From the NCBI GenBank assembly GCA_022925895.1, contig JAKSYS010000696.1, forward strand, positions 1 to 32,640: a stretch of 32,640 nucleotides of DNA, read 5' to 3'. The translations under genes and the position numbers were made by a program. Origin of the DNA: Fragilaria crotonensis. Its lineage: Eukaryota; Bacillariophyta; Fragilariophyceae; Fragilariales; Fragilariaceae. Below the pieces are notes generated by a model. The model searched no databases, had not been told where the DNA came from, and saw nothing but the letters and a program-made list of their open reading frames with translations. Shown here one piece after another: positions 1-10,171 of this stretch; position 1 is the stretch's first letter; each line of letters begins with the position of its first letter.

Positions 1-250
1 ACGAAATAAATTCGAGTCTTGTCCAAATTTCTCTAAGTCCGTTTAGTCGGATGAGTCGTCTGCTTCGTGGTTTCGTCGTACCGTTGTCTCGCGCACTGTC
101 GCGTCGATTCGTGTGTTGTCTGTGGTCATTCTCGTTTCTCTTTTGTGCTCGTGAGACTAGTAGAAATAAATAGATGGCATCGGAATCTGGTCCTAATAGT
201 TTTGTCTCTCTCTCTGGTTCGTCTCGCGGTGTCGGTCCCGTGATAGTTAT

Positions 251-1463
251 CTAGCGGGGTCCGTCGCGCGATTGTGAGTCGACCTGGTTTCCGCCATTTT
301 CCGGTTGTCGTTCGTCCGCAGAATCTGGGGCGATCGTGTAGAAAGATTGTCGACTCGTCATGCGTGCGGCTACTCCGAGTGTCGAGTCCGGCACTTGAAT
401 CGGAGGTATCTCATGAACGTCTGGCTTCGCCACCTCCCCACCATCTGAATCGTCTCACTTGGAACTCCGGCGAGGTGCATGGCCATCGCGGCGCCTGATC
501 TGATCGAGTGAGTGCCGATGCCACTCGCCTGGAGGCCAAGCCTCTCCTCCCCTGCGAGTCGTCGCCATCCTGAGCTGCCTCAGTATGGACTTGGAAGAGA
601 TGTGTTGGGGTTCGTCTGAATCCTGCGTCCTGACGGCGTTAATCTTCGGGTTCGTCCGTGAATGGCAATCGTAACTCCGTACCCTCGTCGTCAGGTCCGC
701 TAGCGCGGACGGGGCAGATGTCCGTTTGTCCCTGCCTGTCGTTTCGATGCTGAGTCACTGTCGCGCCTTTGTCCCCGTTCTTTTGTCGCCGGAAGGTGAT
801 CGTCACGGTGTCGGCATTCTCCAGTTGTCCTCGGTCGGTTGTCTGCAGGTCCTGTCCCTTCTGTCGGAAACGAACGTCGTCCACTCTGATCACTGATGTC
901 GTCCGTCGGCTTCCGACATCGGAATATTCGCACGACCTCATGGCGAAAAAGAACGCGACCACCACAAGTTGTCCAATAGCGATGTCCGTCTCTTTCTTGC
1001 CCAGGATCGAACCTTTCGAATCACCTCTAACGGCAGCGCCTGCTGTGGGGTAGGTCCTGGGTCCTCGTCGGCGTAACGTTTCAGTTGTAAAGCCAGAAGG
1101 GGTCGAGTCGTCCGGCGGCGTCGTGGATTGGGCTCTCAAATTTGTTAAGCCTGAAGGCCTGAGCCACACCGTCGAGGGTGGCACGAATGGAACCGGACAA
1201 GGGTCCATTGCCAGCTTCCTGAGGTTGTCGGGAGCGAAGCCGTCCGTCCCGAAGGGCGGCGGCGAAGCAGGCGAACGTTTCTGCTTTCGCTTCTCGTCCG
1301 AGTCCTTGGAGAAAAGGCTCCTCCCGACTCCGTCGATTCGTCCGAGGAATCTTTCGTAACAGCGCCAGCTGCTATCGCGCTTGGCACGGGTTGAGTCGGC
1401 AAGAGCTGCGTTTGGGCAGCAGCTGCAGCCAGCCTCAATCTGCGAAATAAGGGCTGGCCGCAA
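251..1463 (-). pseudogene. Tyrosine recombinase remnant of DIRS copy A
   Basis: Remnant of the recombinase that would integrate circular DIRS cDNA. Reading right to left, the core-binding part (STRAKRDSSWRCYERFL) is followed by the catalytic part: FFFAMRSCEY with the first catalytic Arg, RRQKNGDKG with the Lys, a His-Ser-Ile-Arg-Ser-Gly box near 493-510, and the FMRYLR box whose Tyr codon is at 406-408. These boxes lie in different frames, so the gene is broken by indels. One long open frame (639-1463) mixes true recombinase sequence at both ends with an out-of-frame middle. The domain assignment rests on the conserved R-K-HxxR-Y pattern and on copy B. It cannot make an intact enzyme. Confidence 0.8.
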
Positions 1464-1479
1464 AGGATGATCCTGAAGT

Positions 1480-3643
1480 TCTGTGGAACAAACGGTGAGC
1501 AGTTTTTCGTGATCAAGTCTGTCAGTGCCGCGTCGTCTAGAGCGAAATCTCGGGAGAGCATGTCCGCCACCTTGTTCTCTTTCCCGGGAACCACTGCGTG
1601 TAGTGGTCTATCTCGTGCGTGAGGCAGAAATCAGCGAACGCTCGGGCTATCGTCAGGTGAAGCGGACAATCGTCGTTGAAGTTCGACTTAGCAAGCCATC
1701 CCGCTGCTGAGGTGCTGTCTCCTGACTGAGCAGAACGTCTTCGTCCGTCCGCGGCCCCTTCGTGGAATTCCACGATCATCCCCACAAAGGCAGCAAGGAA
1801 CTCGAGAGTGTTTAGGTCGCTCGCCCCAGCAGGTGCTCTGGTAGCTGATATCGCCACGCCAGGCCGCTCTTGAGGCAGTAGCCTCCGATGCCTTGTGGGC
1901 ATGCGTCCACCCTCACTATGCGCGTCGGCCACCGGCAAACCAGCCTGTTGATCGAGATACCTCGCGACGCCTTCTGAAGGAAAGCCTTCCACAGAATCAG
2001 GTCGTCCAGTTGGGGTTTGGTCAGTTCGCCTTCCCGGCCTGCTTCGAACGCTCGCAGGCCTTGTATAGCCTTCCCATAAAGTGTCTTGCGTAAGGGATGA
2101 CGTAGGCGGCGTGGCTAAAACGTCCGAGGGTCGTCTCTAGGTCTCTCGTCGTCACGAAGGCATGTCTGTGCGTCAGCATCCTGTCAACGGCTTGCGTCCA
2201 GCTCATGTGCTTATCGTGAGGCAGTGCGACGACGAAGCGGCGTGTGTCCACGATCCATCCGAGGATCATCTTCCTCTCGGATGGTTTGGCCTCGGCCAGG
2301 AACTTTGGGATCGCAAGGATATCGTCTCTGGGAAAAGTCTCCTTAACCTCGGGGTCGCAAGGCCTCCCGACCAGGTGGAGCGCCAGCGGATCGCGGCAGC
2401 GCTCTTTTCTGCGTCGCGGGGTTGAAGGCCCCAAAATGTCGTCCAGGTAGCAGTCGAGCGAGGGAGGTCGTCGTAGGGTGGATAGTTCACTGCGAAGTAG
2501 TCCGCCTTGCCGAAAACACTCATTTTGTCGACCGACCCTTTGTCATTGTCCACTGCCCCTTCGGTGTCCAGGAGGTGCTGGTGCGGCGAGTGGTAGACGC
2601 TCGGATCCCAGTCGTCCCTGCGGACAAGGTCGTTTGCCAAGTCCGTGATCATCTCCGACACGTCGCTCCATTGCGATGGGTTTGGCGCTCCACCGAACGT
2701 CATCCTCAGCGCCACTAACAGCAGGTCGTCGATACTCGTGCAGGACTTCATGGCTGTGGCTGCTTTGAGATGGATTCGTCTGTAGGCGGATTTGCAGTCG
2801 ACCCGTCATCCAGATAGGCTCGTCTGGCCATAGTTGGCGCAGGAACGAGATGTGGTACATGAGTCTGCTGAATGCTTTTCCGAAACGTGCTTCTGTCAGT
2901 TGGGATGTGTCCACGCGTTCATTTACGCCGTCCTGCCACTCCGCTCGGGCTGAATGACTGGTCATGTGTCAGTTGGAGTTTCTCTATTGAATTTCCTTTC
3001 GTCGATCGACGTCTGCGCGACCATCCCCAGAGGCGCGACCTCGCATCCCTTGATCTCTAAGGCGGCTTCGCGGCAGTGGTAGCTGCCAACCCCTTGAGGC
3101 TTCGTCCTTCAGCATGGATATCAACTTTGCCTCGTGGCCTCGGGCCGATTTGTGATTGCCGCGAGCTAAGTTGGCGCGCACGTCCGCGAGGCGGTCAGAA
3201 TCCGAGATCTCGCGGAACTCGGCCCTTCGAGATGCGCTCCTGAAAACGCGGCCAGAGGGGTGGGCGGACAGGAGCGGGGCGAGAAGTTCGGTGGGGCGAA
3301 ACTCGGATCCCGGCGTCAGGGCGCTGAACGGCTGGGCCCGAAGGGCGGCGTCGAGGTCGAGGGCGTACCGTTTGAGCACCGCGAGGTTGTGGCGGGCGGC
3401 GTCGTGCGTCCAGTCGAAGCGAAACTCCGTCGCGTGGGTGCGCGGTTGGCCGGAGTGCAAAATAGTGGCAAGGGCATCGGCCAGGCGTGGTTCGGGAGTC
3501 GTGAACGGCGAGTCGACGTTCGGGAGCGGGATCGTCGGCAATGGCACCAACGATGGGAACTTACCGGGAAGCGGGCGTGGCGTGTCTGCGAGGGCTGATG
3601 TCGGCGCGTCGTGGGCGTCTCCGGGCGACAATGCGCGCGCCAC
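1480..3643 (-). pseudogene. Reverse transcriptase and RNase H remnant of DIRS copy A
   Basis: Polymerase of the DIRS-like element, broken into several frames. From the 5' side (high coordinates) there is a conserved lead-in (ARGNHKSARGHEAKLISML), then the palm segment (SCTSIDDLLLVALRMTFGG and NPSQWSDVSEMI). A connecting segment (DDILAIPKFLAEAKPSERK) and the LGRFSHAAYVIPYARHFMGR block lead into RNase H, with a GDSTSAAGWL box and a PGKENKVADMLSRD end. Each block has a close match in copy B. The reading frame changes at least four times, so it is a pseudogene. RT plus RNase H upstream of a tyrosine recombinase separates this element from LINEs and from LTR elements. Confidence 0.8.
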
Positions 3644-3937
3644 GGAGTGGTCGGTCGGTGGCGAGTCGAGGGCGGGAGCGTAGCGCTCAGGCCCGACTTC
3701 GTTTCGTGACGGGTCGTCGCGGGCTGGCGAGATGCGGGGCGTCGGCGACGTGGCGGGGCGAGAAGGTTCGTGCGCGTGGGTTCCCGCGGGACTGTCTCGG
3801 GCGGCAGATTCCGATAAAGTCCGGGGCGTCCTACGTGGCGTCTGTTGTGGAACTCGGCCGTCGACCGTTCTGGTCGAACGCCCATTGCGACGGCTGTGCG
3901 ACGAAGGCGGGCTGGAAGTAAGCAGATGCAGAGGGTC

Positions 3938-4866
3938 CTAATTTTGTTTTCTTGCTGGGCGGCGTCGCGTCGGACGAGGGGCGGCATGCGCGCCCGGCAC
4001 TGCTCTATCCACGCTCGTACGGCGGTCGTCTGTTCGGTCGTGAGGCGACGTGCGAGGCTCAAGAAACAGCTCTTGACGCACTTCCCGTTTAGGTGCCACC
4101 TGCAGCACATGTTCGGGATCGGTCCACTTCGGACGTGATCGAGGAACACCTGCCAAGTGTCGTTCGCGTCTCTCGGGAAAAGGTCCTGCTGTGGGTTTGT
4201 GACTGCGTCCGCGGGTTGCCCGCGACGTCCGGCTCGAGCGCTCCCGGCGGCGGCTACAGGCTGCGAGTCGCCCTTTGGTCGACTCCACGTCCCAGCCGCT
4301 CCTTGAGGAAGTCGCAGGCCGGGAAGACAAAGGCGCCGTCCTCCAACTGCTGCCGGGTGGACCTGAATTCTAGGAGTGCTGGGTTGATCTCGTCCTCGTG
4401 TTCGACTCCAGCGCAGAGAACTAGGTATTGTTGCATGCGTTTTCGATGAACCAACCTAATCTGCACGCGGCTGAGGGTCAGCGTGCGCTAGCTGGCGGAG
4501 CGTCGCCAGTGTGGAGCCGACCGCCCTGGTCAGGAAACGGCTCCACTCGTCCAACATGTGTGTGAGCGGGGAATTGGCTCCGGAAAGGAGCTCCAGCACT
4601 CCGCTCATGTTCTCGATAAGCCGCGCGAGTTCGTGAAAATCTTTCGGCACCGTGAAGTTGAGTTTCGTCATGCTCTTGATGTCCTTCTCCGAGAAGCCCG
4701 TGGTCGTGTCGGTCGTCTTGAGTTGCATTTGCACAAGGGTGCTGGCGTGATCAGAGGCTTCTCGCCCGATCGCTGCTGCTCGGGCGAACGTCTGGGGACC
4801 GCAACAGAAGAGGCTGAAGGCCCCTGGCCGGTCAGGTGTGTCGGCCGTGAAAGAAGCGGTGCGGAT
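3938..4866 (-). pseudogene. 3' half of the gag-like ORF1 of DIRS copy A
   Basis: Continuation of the element's first ORF up to the point where the LTR retrotransposon inserted. Visible blocks are a helical stretch (LNFTVPKDFHELARLIENM), QQYLVLCAGVEHEDEINPAL, and a zinc-knuckle-like cluster near 4050-4115 (CCRWHLNGKCVKSC). That cluster should end in His, as in copy B, but an indel shifts the frame just before it. Such a C-x3-HL-x-G-x-C-x3-C cluster is expected of a nucleic-acid-binding gag. The gene is frameshifted relative to its first half at 8745-9907. Between 3640 and 3938 the sequence encodes only a low-complexity Pro/Arg/Thr-rich linker. Confidence 0.7.
4862..4866. repeat. Target site duplication, left copy (CGGAT)
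   Basis: Five bases directly before the left LTR, repeated at 8745-8749 directly after the right LTR. A 5-bp duplication is normal for LTR retrotransposon integrase. Confidence 0.85.
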
Positions 4867-5380
4867 TGTGAGACCCTCCCGAATTACGAGCGCTCACGCT
4901 CAGGGGTAGGAGGGATGAAACGTGTGGCTCACAAACGTCAACGTATACTGTGGCGGTTCGTAGATCAATACCGATCAGGTGCACCCAATCGGCAATGGTG
5001 AATCACGATGAAACGACCAAAGACGCTCAATGAAGGATGCTGAGCTGTCGTAAAATATTACCGTCCGTGTTGTTAGAAGTGTGAGCGTTGTCGTCAATAG
5101 CCCTATTGCCTCTTCACCCTTACGATCGTCGAGACCGGCAAGAATGCAGTTGAGGCTATAAAAGGGTCTATATTAGAAGTTGTGAGAACCGATGTGTTTC
5201 CAAACACATCGGTGTTAGACTAGACTAAGCAGAGTAGTGCTGAATGTGTCACCATCATGACAATACCCGTACGATAGTGGATGGTAGTACGGTAACGGCT
5301 CCAAGTAACATGACCGTGTGCGGTAGCCACTAGCACAGTATCGGAGATGTAGTTATACTGACAATGTTGATGCACTGACA
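4867..5380 (-). repeat. 514-bp long terminal repeat, left copy (3' LTR)
   Basis: Direct repeat of 8231-8744, starting TGTGAGACCC and ending CACTGACA on the plus strand. By eye I find no difference between the copies, which implies a recent insertion. It contains a perfect hairpin at 5189-5212 (11-bp arms CCGATGTGTTT / AAACACATCGG, 2-base loop). A plus-strand TATAAAAGG lies at 5157-5165, about 30 bp before the hairpin. Confidence 0.92.
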
Positions 5381-5393
5381 CACTCCCCCATTG
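5381..5393 (-). promoter_or_regulatory. Polypurine tract of the LTR element
   Basis: On the minus strand the bases ending at the left LTR read CAATGGGGGAGTG. A purine run at this spot is the expected primer for plus-strand DNA synthesis and supports minus orientation. Confidence 0.6.
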
Positions 5394-6931
5394 TATGCAC
5401 CGGTAGTGGAGCATCACAATGAGCAAACAGGAGTGCATCATCACCAGAGAACAAGATAAACGCCCTTTGCTGTCAAAGTAGATAGGGCATGCACCGACAG
5501 CCAGGCTCAAACATATTTGAGTGCATGGCCTTGTGGGTCGTCAACAGTCAGGACCACCAAGAAAGGCCGGCCAAGAAGAGCGAGTCAGTACAACCATGCC
5601 GAAGTTGCACTGAAATCACCAAGAAGGAGGCATCTCGACAACCACACCAAAGTCATACTGAAAAGTAGGATCATGACATCGAAGTCGGGACAACCACCAT
5701 GCCGATGTCATACTGAAAGGTAGGATGACACCAGAAGCGTCGATGGATCGAGGGAGACCGTTGACATTGGGATCTCCGCAAACATGGATTCTCCTACCTG
5801 ACTGCTGTCCTTGGTAGCAACTGCCAACAACAAAACAGAACGAGGGAGACGACCAAACATAAGCGACACACAAGCATTGCATTCGGTAGCTTTGTTGTTG
5901 ATGTATTGATAACAAAAGAAGACGTCAGAACGAATCCACGATAACATGCAAAACAATGAGTCAACCTGTGAACTGCTTAACGGAGGAAGCGGCGGAAAAG
6001 CAAGGCGCAGTGCAGAGTTTCCATTGAAGTCGGGTGCTAAGGAGTCATCGTAGTTGAGCAGCCAGTATCACAATAGAGCGAAGGCTGCGTTCAGCAACAT
6101 CAGGGCCACTGGCAAGTGAAGCATGCCGGGTCTGAATAGTGGCGATGCCACGTGCAAAACGAGATGGTTGCAGAAGCCGAGCATTACAAATTCACTGACA
6201 TGATGTTGCGGTTGTCGGGCGTACGCAATCAAACGGTTGATATTGTTTGAGCACAGAGAGGCAGGTGCGATCTGGGTCTTGATCTCGCAGGTAGTGAAAT
6301 GGTGCCTTCATCAGAGAGAGGAGAAGTTCGCATCCTCGTCGAGTTATCGCAAGAGTCGCGAGAGACGACACGAGGAATATCCTGCTATTGAGCCATCCAA
6401 AGAGCACGAACATAAGGAGACAAGATTTACAGTGTCACAGTGCACGAGCAATGCCATGTGGCCTTCAAGCGCAGGTCTAGCATCACAAAAGATCGGAATC
6501 TTGTATGTCTCAAAATGCTCGAGCCGCAAAGTTGCCTGCATATGATACACTCCCCAATTGTCAGCTCTGGTGGAGGGGTGGCAATTCAGGACGAATTGCA
6601 ACTGTGGCTCGGTGTTGAAGCAACCACAGAGAGAACACGTGTGTCGTGACGATGTACGCATAGCCAGCAATGCATGGATCAATACATCACAAGAACGGAG
6701 ACTGGGAATCAGCTTAGGTCCGCGCCGTTGGAAGGCGGGCAAACGACGTCGAGCAATGGATCACAATTATCACCTTCGTACGCTGATTCCAGATCACTTG
6801 ATTGTGGTGTCGATTTCAAAGAGTGGTCACTCAATCTGTCGGCCATCGTCAGAGGTGTGGCACATGTCATTGTTGCTATTGATGCTCTTCGAAGAAGAGC
6901 AATTGAGACCAAACGGTGCACTGCATACGGA
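5394..6931 (-). other. Internal region of the LTR element without recognisable genes
   Basis: Only short open frames occur here on either strand (the longest is about 130 codons), and none shows a retroelement motif. It includes short direct repeats around CCGATGTCATACTGAAAGTAGGATSACA (variants at 5650-5730). The stretch behaves like the long non-coding body of a large retrotransposon derivative that keeps only cis signals. Confidence 0.55.
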
Positions 6932-8038
6932 CTATCCTTGACAGTGTTGAGGTCTTTGCCACAGGTGTCGGCCACGATCAATGGGTCGGAACATCATAAG
7001 CATGGACCTGCAGAGTTGACGCATCATGATGGCATTCGATATCCAAAGAACATAGCTGCGTTTGATCGCATCAAAGCTTTGGTGACCTTCAGGATCCGCG
7101 CCAGGAACCTCGGAGTCAGCACCGTTGTTGCGCTGCTGCAACATCAAAGGTCTGCACAATACACCCGCAGAGGCAGTAACATCAATTCTTTTGTCGGAGA
7201 AATTCAATTGTGACGTTACGAGTGTCGGATGAATGGCAGCGACGCCAGTGGAAAACGGACTCATGACGCTCATGGCAAGAAGATGAGTACCAACGCACCC
7301 CGTCCCAACAACATCGTTGCACAGTTCGGTAGTGACACGGGACACAGCATCTGGCGAAATGTTGGAATCGAAAGCATTGCCATCAGAAACGGAGTCACAT
7401 TTGCGACGAGTTTGGTACTCTGGTCGGTTCGACTTGATACTATGCAAGATAACGTTGCCCGGGACAAGATTACAGCAGGTCACATCAATATCGGTTGTCA
7501 CTGTGAGCGGAACATCATTGTTCGAATCCTGAAACCTGATTGGGGAACCAGAATCAGAGTGCTCCATGCCAATCTTAATCATTCCAGGGACAACATGTTT
7601 CTTGTTGTTGACACAGGAGGCATGGGGAGCCACGGGTTCAACGTTCAAATCCGGAATCAACGCACATGACCCTTTTGCGTTGAGCGTCGGATGATTGATG
7701 CAGCCGACGTTGCTGGTGCTCGCAATTCCACCGATCTTTGACGGAATGTGTGGGGACTCGTGCAAACGTCGTGGAATCCTGAAACCCGGGGTCTTGAATT
7801 GGATGAGGATTGAGACAGAAACTGGTCTGCGAGTATCGTGTCTGCTCTGCAAAGTCTGTCGGATCAAACGCTCCATAGCGGGCTTCCGTGATGAGACAAA
7901 ATCCCCGTTTGCCCGACAGTGTAAGGGGATAATGCGGGAGTCCATCAAAAGGAGTTTAAACCGATCACATAATCCAAACGTAGCTGTCAACTGTAGAGCG
8001 ACATAGTTTTGAAGGACAAGGAGGTAGTCATCCTTCAT
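6932..8038 (-). CDS. Unrecognised 368-residue ORF inside the LTR element
   Basis: The only long open frame of the LTR element, on the strand predicted from its primer-binding site, starting about 180 bp downstream of that site. That is where a gag gene would lie. I see no CCHC knuckle, protease DTG/DSG active-site context, RT box, signal peptide or membrane span. The product is rich in Ser, Val, Asn and Cys, with the Cys scattered rather than paired. It may be a divergent capsid-like gene, a captured host fragment, or a chance frame. The frame is uninterrupted for 1.1 kb, which argues mildly for selection or for recent capture. I cannot assign a function. Confidence 0.4.
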   Translation of the reverse strand: MKDDYLLVLQNYVALQLTATFGLCDRFKLLLMDSRIIPLHCRANGDFVSSRKPAMERLIRQTLQSRHDTRRPVSVSILIQFKTPGFRIPRRLHESPHIPSKIGGIASTSNVGCINHPTLNAKGSCALIPDLNVEPVAPHASCVNNKKHVVPGMIKIGMEHSDSGSPIRFQDSNNDVPLTVTTDIDVTCCNLVPGNVILHSIKSNRPEYQTRRKCDSVSDGNAFDSNISPDAVSRVTTELCNDVVGTGCVGTHLLAMSVMSPFSTGVAAIHPTLVTSQLNFSDKRIDVTASAGVLCRPLMLQQRNNGADSEVPGADPEGHQSFDAIKRSYVLWISNAIMMRQLCRSMLMMFRPIDRGRHLWQRPQHCQG

Positions 8039-8218
8039 GGTGGAAGTTTACACATCGTAGATCTCCGAGAGCCGCAGTTCTGCTACCGGAGAATCTGCAA
8101 CATCCACCGTCAGAATGACAAAGTCATCTGGGTGGTTCAACTCCCGGGGTGCTGACATGTTTGCTATCTTGGAAAGGGTTAACTTTGTCAGCCACTAAAG
8201 AAAGTACGGGGCGTACTT

Positions 8219-8230
8219 GGGCTCATAACC
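8219..8230 (-). promoter_or_regulatory. Primer-binding site matching the initiator tRNA-Met anticodon arm
   Basis: Directly inside the right LTR the plus strand reads GGGCTCATAACC. This is the anticodon stem-loop of initiator tRNA-Met as I recall it from yeast (anticodon CAU in the middle). The minus strand is therefore complementary to it. Drosophila copia and yeast Ty5 are known to prime from a half-tRNA cleaved in this arm, so the element is probably copia-like. Confidence 0.7.
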
Positions 8231-8744
8231 TGTGAGACCCTCCCGAATTACGAGCGCTCACGCTCAGGGGTAGGAGGGATGAAACGTGTGGCTCACAAAC
8301 GTCAACGTATACTGTGGCGGTTCGTAGATCAATACCGATCAGGTGCACCCAATCGGCAATGGTGAATCACGATGAAACGACCAAAGACGCTCAATGAAGG
8401 ATGCTGAGCTGTCGTAAAATATTACCGTCCGTGTTGTTAGAAGTGTGAGCGTTGTCGTCAATAGCCCTATTGCCTCTTCACCCTTACGATCGTCGAGACC
8501 GGCAAGAATGCAGTTGAGGCTATAAAAGGGTCTATATTAGAAGTTGTGAGAACCGATGTGTTTCCAAACACATCGGTGTTAGACTAGACTAAGCAGAGTA
8601 GTGCTGAATGTGTCACCATCATGACAATACCCGTACGATAGTGGATGGTAGTACGGTAACGGCTCCAAGTAACATGACCGTGTGCGGTAGCCACTAGCAC
8701 AGTATCGGAGATGTAGTTATACTGACAATGTTGATGCACTGACA
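8231..8744 (-). repeat. 514-bp long terminal repeat, right copy (5' LTR)
   Basis: Same sequence as 4867-5380 by eye, including the hairpin (here 8553-8576). In the predicted minus orientation this is the 5' LTR and should hold the promoter. I see no clear TATA box on that strand. Confidence 0.92.
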
Positions 8745-8749
8745 CGGAT
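8745..8749. repeat. Target site duplication, right copy (CGGAT)
   Basis: Second copy of the 5-bp duplication. The DIRS gag-like sequence resumes here in the minus direction. Confidence 0.85.
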
Positions 8750-9907
8750 TGCGGCGCAGAAGCCCATGGGAATGAACGCGTCTCGACCTTTGGTGTTCCT
8801 CAAGAAGTGGTGGATGTGGTTTTGTACGTAGGCCACGTTGCTAAGCGTCAGGATGTCCGAGAAAGACTGGACCGGGCGGCTGCGAATCATCCTGTCGGCG
8901 TCCCTTTCGGACACGAAAAGGACCATTCGTTTCGTCGACGGCGGGAAAGAGTCAAAGCCTGTCTTCGACGTTTGGGGGGACGAGGTCGCTGCGTTTGCTG
9001 CCTGTCGCTCCAGTAACGTTGACAGGTTTCGAATGGCGTCCTCTGTGCGTCCTGGCGTGCTGGCATGGTCGTCCGTCCGAATGAGGCTCCTAGCTCTGAC
9101 CGCCAGATGCTTGAGGTGTAGCGATTTCGCCCATTCGTCCGATCGTTTGGGTATGCGTTTGATGCCGCCACCCCGCTTTGTCGGTCCCAGGGTCCTCCTC
9201 GAGTTTACCGCTACGCTGAGGACCCACCGCGGGATGTAAGAGGCTGCCTCCGCGCGGATGGTTGCTCTGGACGGGTCTGGGTCCTCGCTCGCTCTCTGTT
9301 TAATGGCGTTGACGATCAGTAGGGCGAGCTCCTCTGGCGCGGTGACGTAAGTGTCCATGATGGCGGCTGCGATGAAGGCCGGCACCGGGACGGTGGGCTT
9401 CATCGTGAACCCGACGACCGTGACGTCGTCTGTGTCGTCCTCGCTCGCTTCGACTGGCTTGCTTGGCTTCGCCCGGTGCTTCGTTCCGCTTCCTTTCTTC
9501 GGTCGTCCTCTGGTTGCAGTCGGCAGGGTGCCGGCTGGCTCGGCTTCATGGCGTGGCTCCGGTGCTGACGCCTGACACCTGGGCACGTGTCGTCAGAGAT
9601 TCATTGATCGCCGCCAGTACGTCCGACGTAGAATTCCACGAGCATCCTCGACCAATCAAAAGGCGTTCCGATGTGTCGCTCTGACCTGTTTCGTGTCGAC
9701 CGCCATGGCGGCGGCGAAGCCGCCAGCCCCCATCAGTGCCCAAAGGGCGTTCGTCCCGTCGTTGAGTCCATCGTCAGCGTCGTGGTGGAAGTGGTGAAAG
9801 AGTCGGATGACTCCGTGCGTGTTTACCATAAGGTGGGCGACTTCCGGAGAGCACAAGTGTACGAATCCTGTAGAATTTGTACTGACCGAGTTCGTCTTCG
9901 AATTCAA
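8745..9907 (-). pseudogene. 5' half of the gag-like ORF1 of DIRS copy A
   Basis: Two open pieces match copy B. The first (9656-9907) encodes FVHLCSPEVAHLMVNTHG and a His-rich LFHHFHHDADDGLNDG block. The second (to 9586) encodes a basic linker (RGRPKKGSGTKHRAKPSKP), an acidic patch (EDDTDDVTVVGF), PTVPVPAFIAAAIMDTYV and, near its end, NVAYVQNHIHHFLRNTKGRDAF. The open frame then runs into the LTR and stops after a few foreign codons, so insertion truncated it. The N-terminal codons seen in copy B are deleted. I cannot name the N-terminal domain; its place before RT makes it gag-like. Confidence 0.7.
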
Positions 9908-9998
9908 AGCGCTGAGCTTTTCGACTTAGTAGTGTCTTTGTCGATTCGAGTTCGTTCGGATTGTGAGCAATTCGTATCTTGTGTTGTGTTGTGTCGTG

Positions 9999-10034
9999 GT
10001 GTTCGTCTGTCTGTGTCTCGTGTTCGTCTGTCTG
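9999..10034 (-). repeat. Paired 15-bp direct repeats in the DIRS leader (copy A)
   Basis: The minus strand has CAGACAGACGAACAC twice, 21 bp apart (9999-10013 and 10020-10034). Copy B has the same pair at the same spacing (16145-16159, 16166-16180). Conservation in both decayed copies suggests a cis element of the leader. Confidence 0.7.
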
Positions 10035-10081
10035 ATGGCGACAGCCCGTCCTTTCCCGATCTTCGGACATGCCAAGCAAAT

Positions 10082-10171
10082 GTACGCAAGGTTCGTCGAA
10101 TGGCATTGGAAGGTATGAGATCGATTCGTACCTATTTCAGCCCGTTGCCTAATCCGAATACCGTGCCGTAA
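10082..10171 (+). pseudogene. C-terminal remnant of a LINE ORF2
   Basis: Thirty codons ending in a stop encode VRKVRRMALEGMRSIRTYF plus a short tail. The last residues of the intact LINE at 24705 read RRVKKRMTTGMRSIRDYF, so this is the 3' end of a related but different LINE, on the plus strand. DIRS copy A begins right next to it, so the DIRS element probably inserted into this LINE; the rest would lie left of the window. The MRSIRxYF end resembles a PCNA-interacting box. Confidence 0.6.

Larger units (their letters stand above)
4867..8744 (-). mobile_element. Non-autonomous LTR retrotransposon inserted in DIRS copy A
   Basis: A complete LTR element: two 514-bp direct repeats beginning TG and ending CA, flanked by the 5-bp duplication CGGAT (4862-4866 and 8745-8749). 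It interrupts the gag-like ORF of the DIRS copy, whose homology resumes immediately on each side. I place the 5' end at the right. The 12 bases inside the right LTR read GGTTATGAGCCC on the minus strand, complementary to the anticodon arm of initiator Met tRNA, and a GGGGGAG purine tract abuts the left LTR. The internal 2.85 kb shows no protease, integrase or RT motif in any frame, so it must depend on another element's enzymes. A TATAAAA on the opposite strand within the LTR argues weakly against this orientation. Confidence 0.88.
2..10083 (-). mobile_element. DIRS-like retrotransposon copy A, decayed and interrupted
   Basis: This minus-strand element has the order gag-like, RT, RNase H, tyrosine recombinase, which defines DIRS-type elements; they integrate through a recombinase rather than an integrase. 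It matches copy B (16101-22568) along its whole length, down to the last bases: the window starts with the reverse complement of the terminal TTATTTCG of copy B. Frame disruptions occur in every domain. The leader carries an internal deletion that removes the ORF1 start, since about 150 bp present in B are missing near 9908. An LTR retrotransposon occupies 4867-8744. Without that insert the copy would be about 6.2 kb. It is GC-richer than the DNA around it and full of CGA/TCG triplets. Its outer edge lies at or just beyond the window start. Confidence 0.85.

Noticed and set aside
3156-3941. Long plus-strand frames opposite DIRS copy A
   Set aside because: They are GC-rich antisense shadows; the minus strand carries the homology to copy B.
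4867-8744. Plus orientation of the LTR element, suggested by TATAAAA in the LTR
   Set aside because: No primer site follows the left LTR and no purine tract precedes the right one on the plus strand, whereas both signals fit the minus strand.
9671-10081. Plus-strand open frame leading into the LINE remnant
   Set aside because: This part is antisense to the DIRS gag and leader; only the codons from 10082 match a LINE protein.
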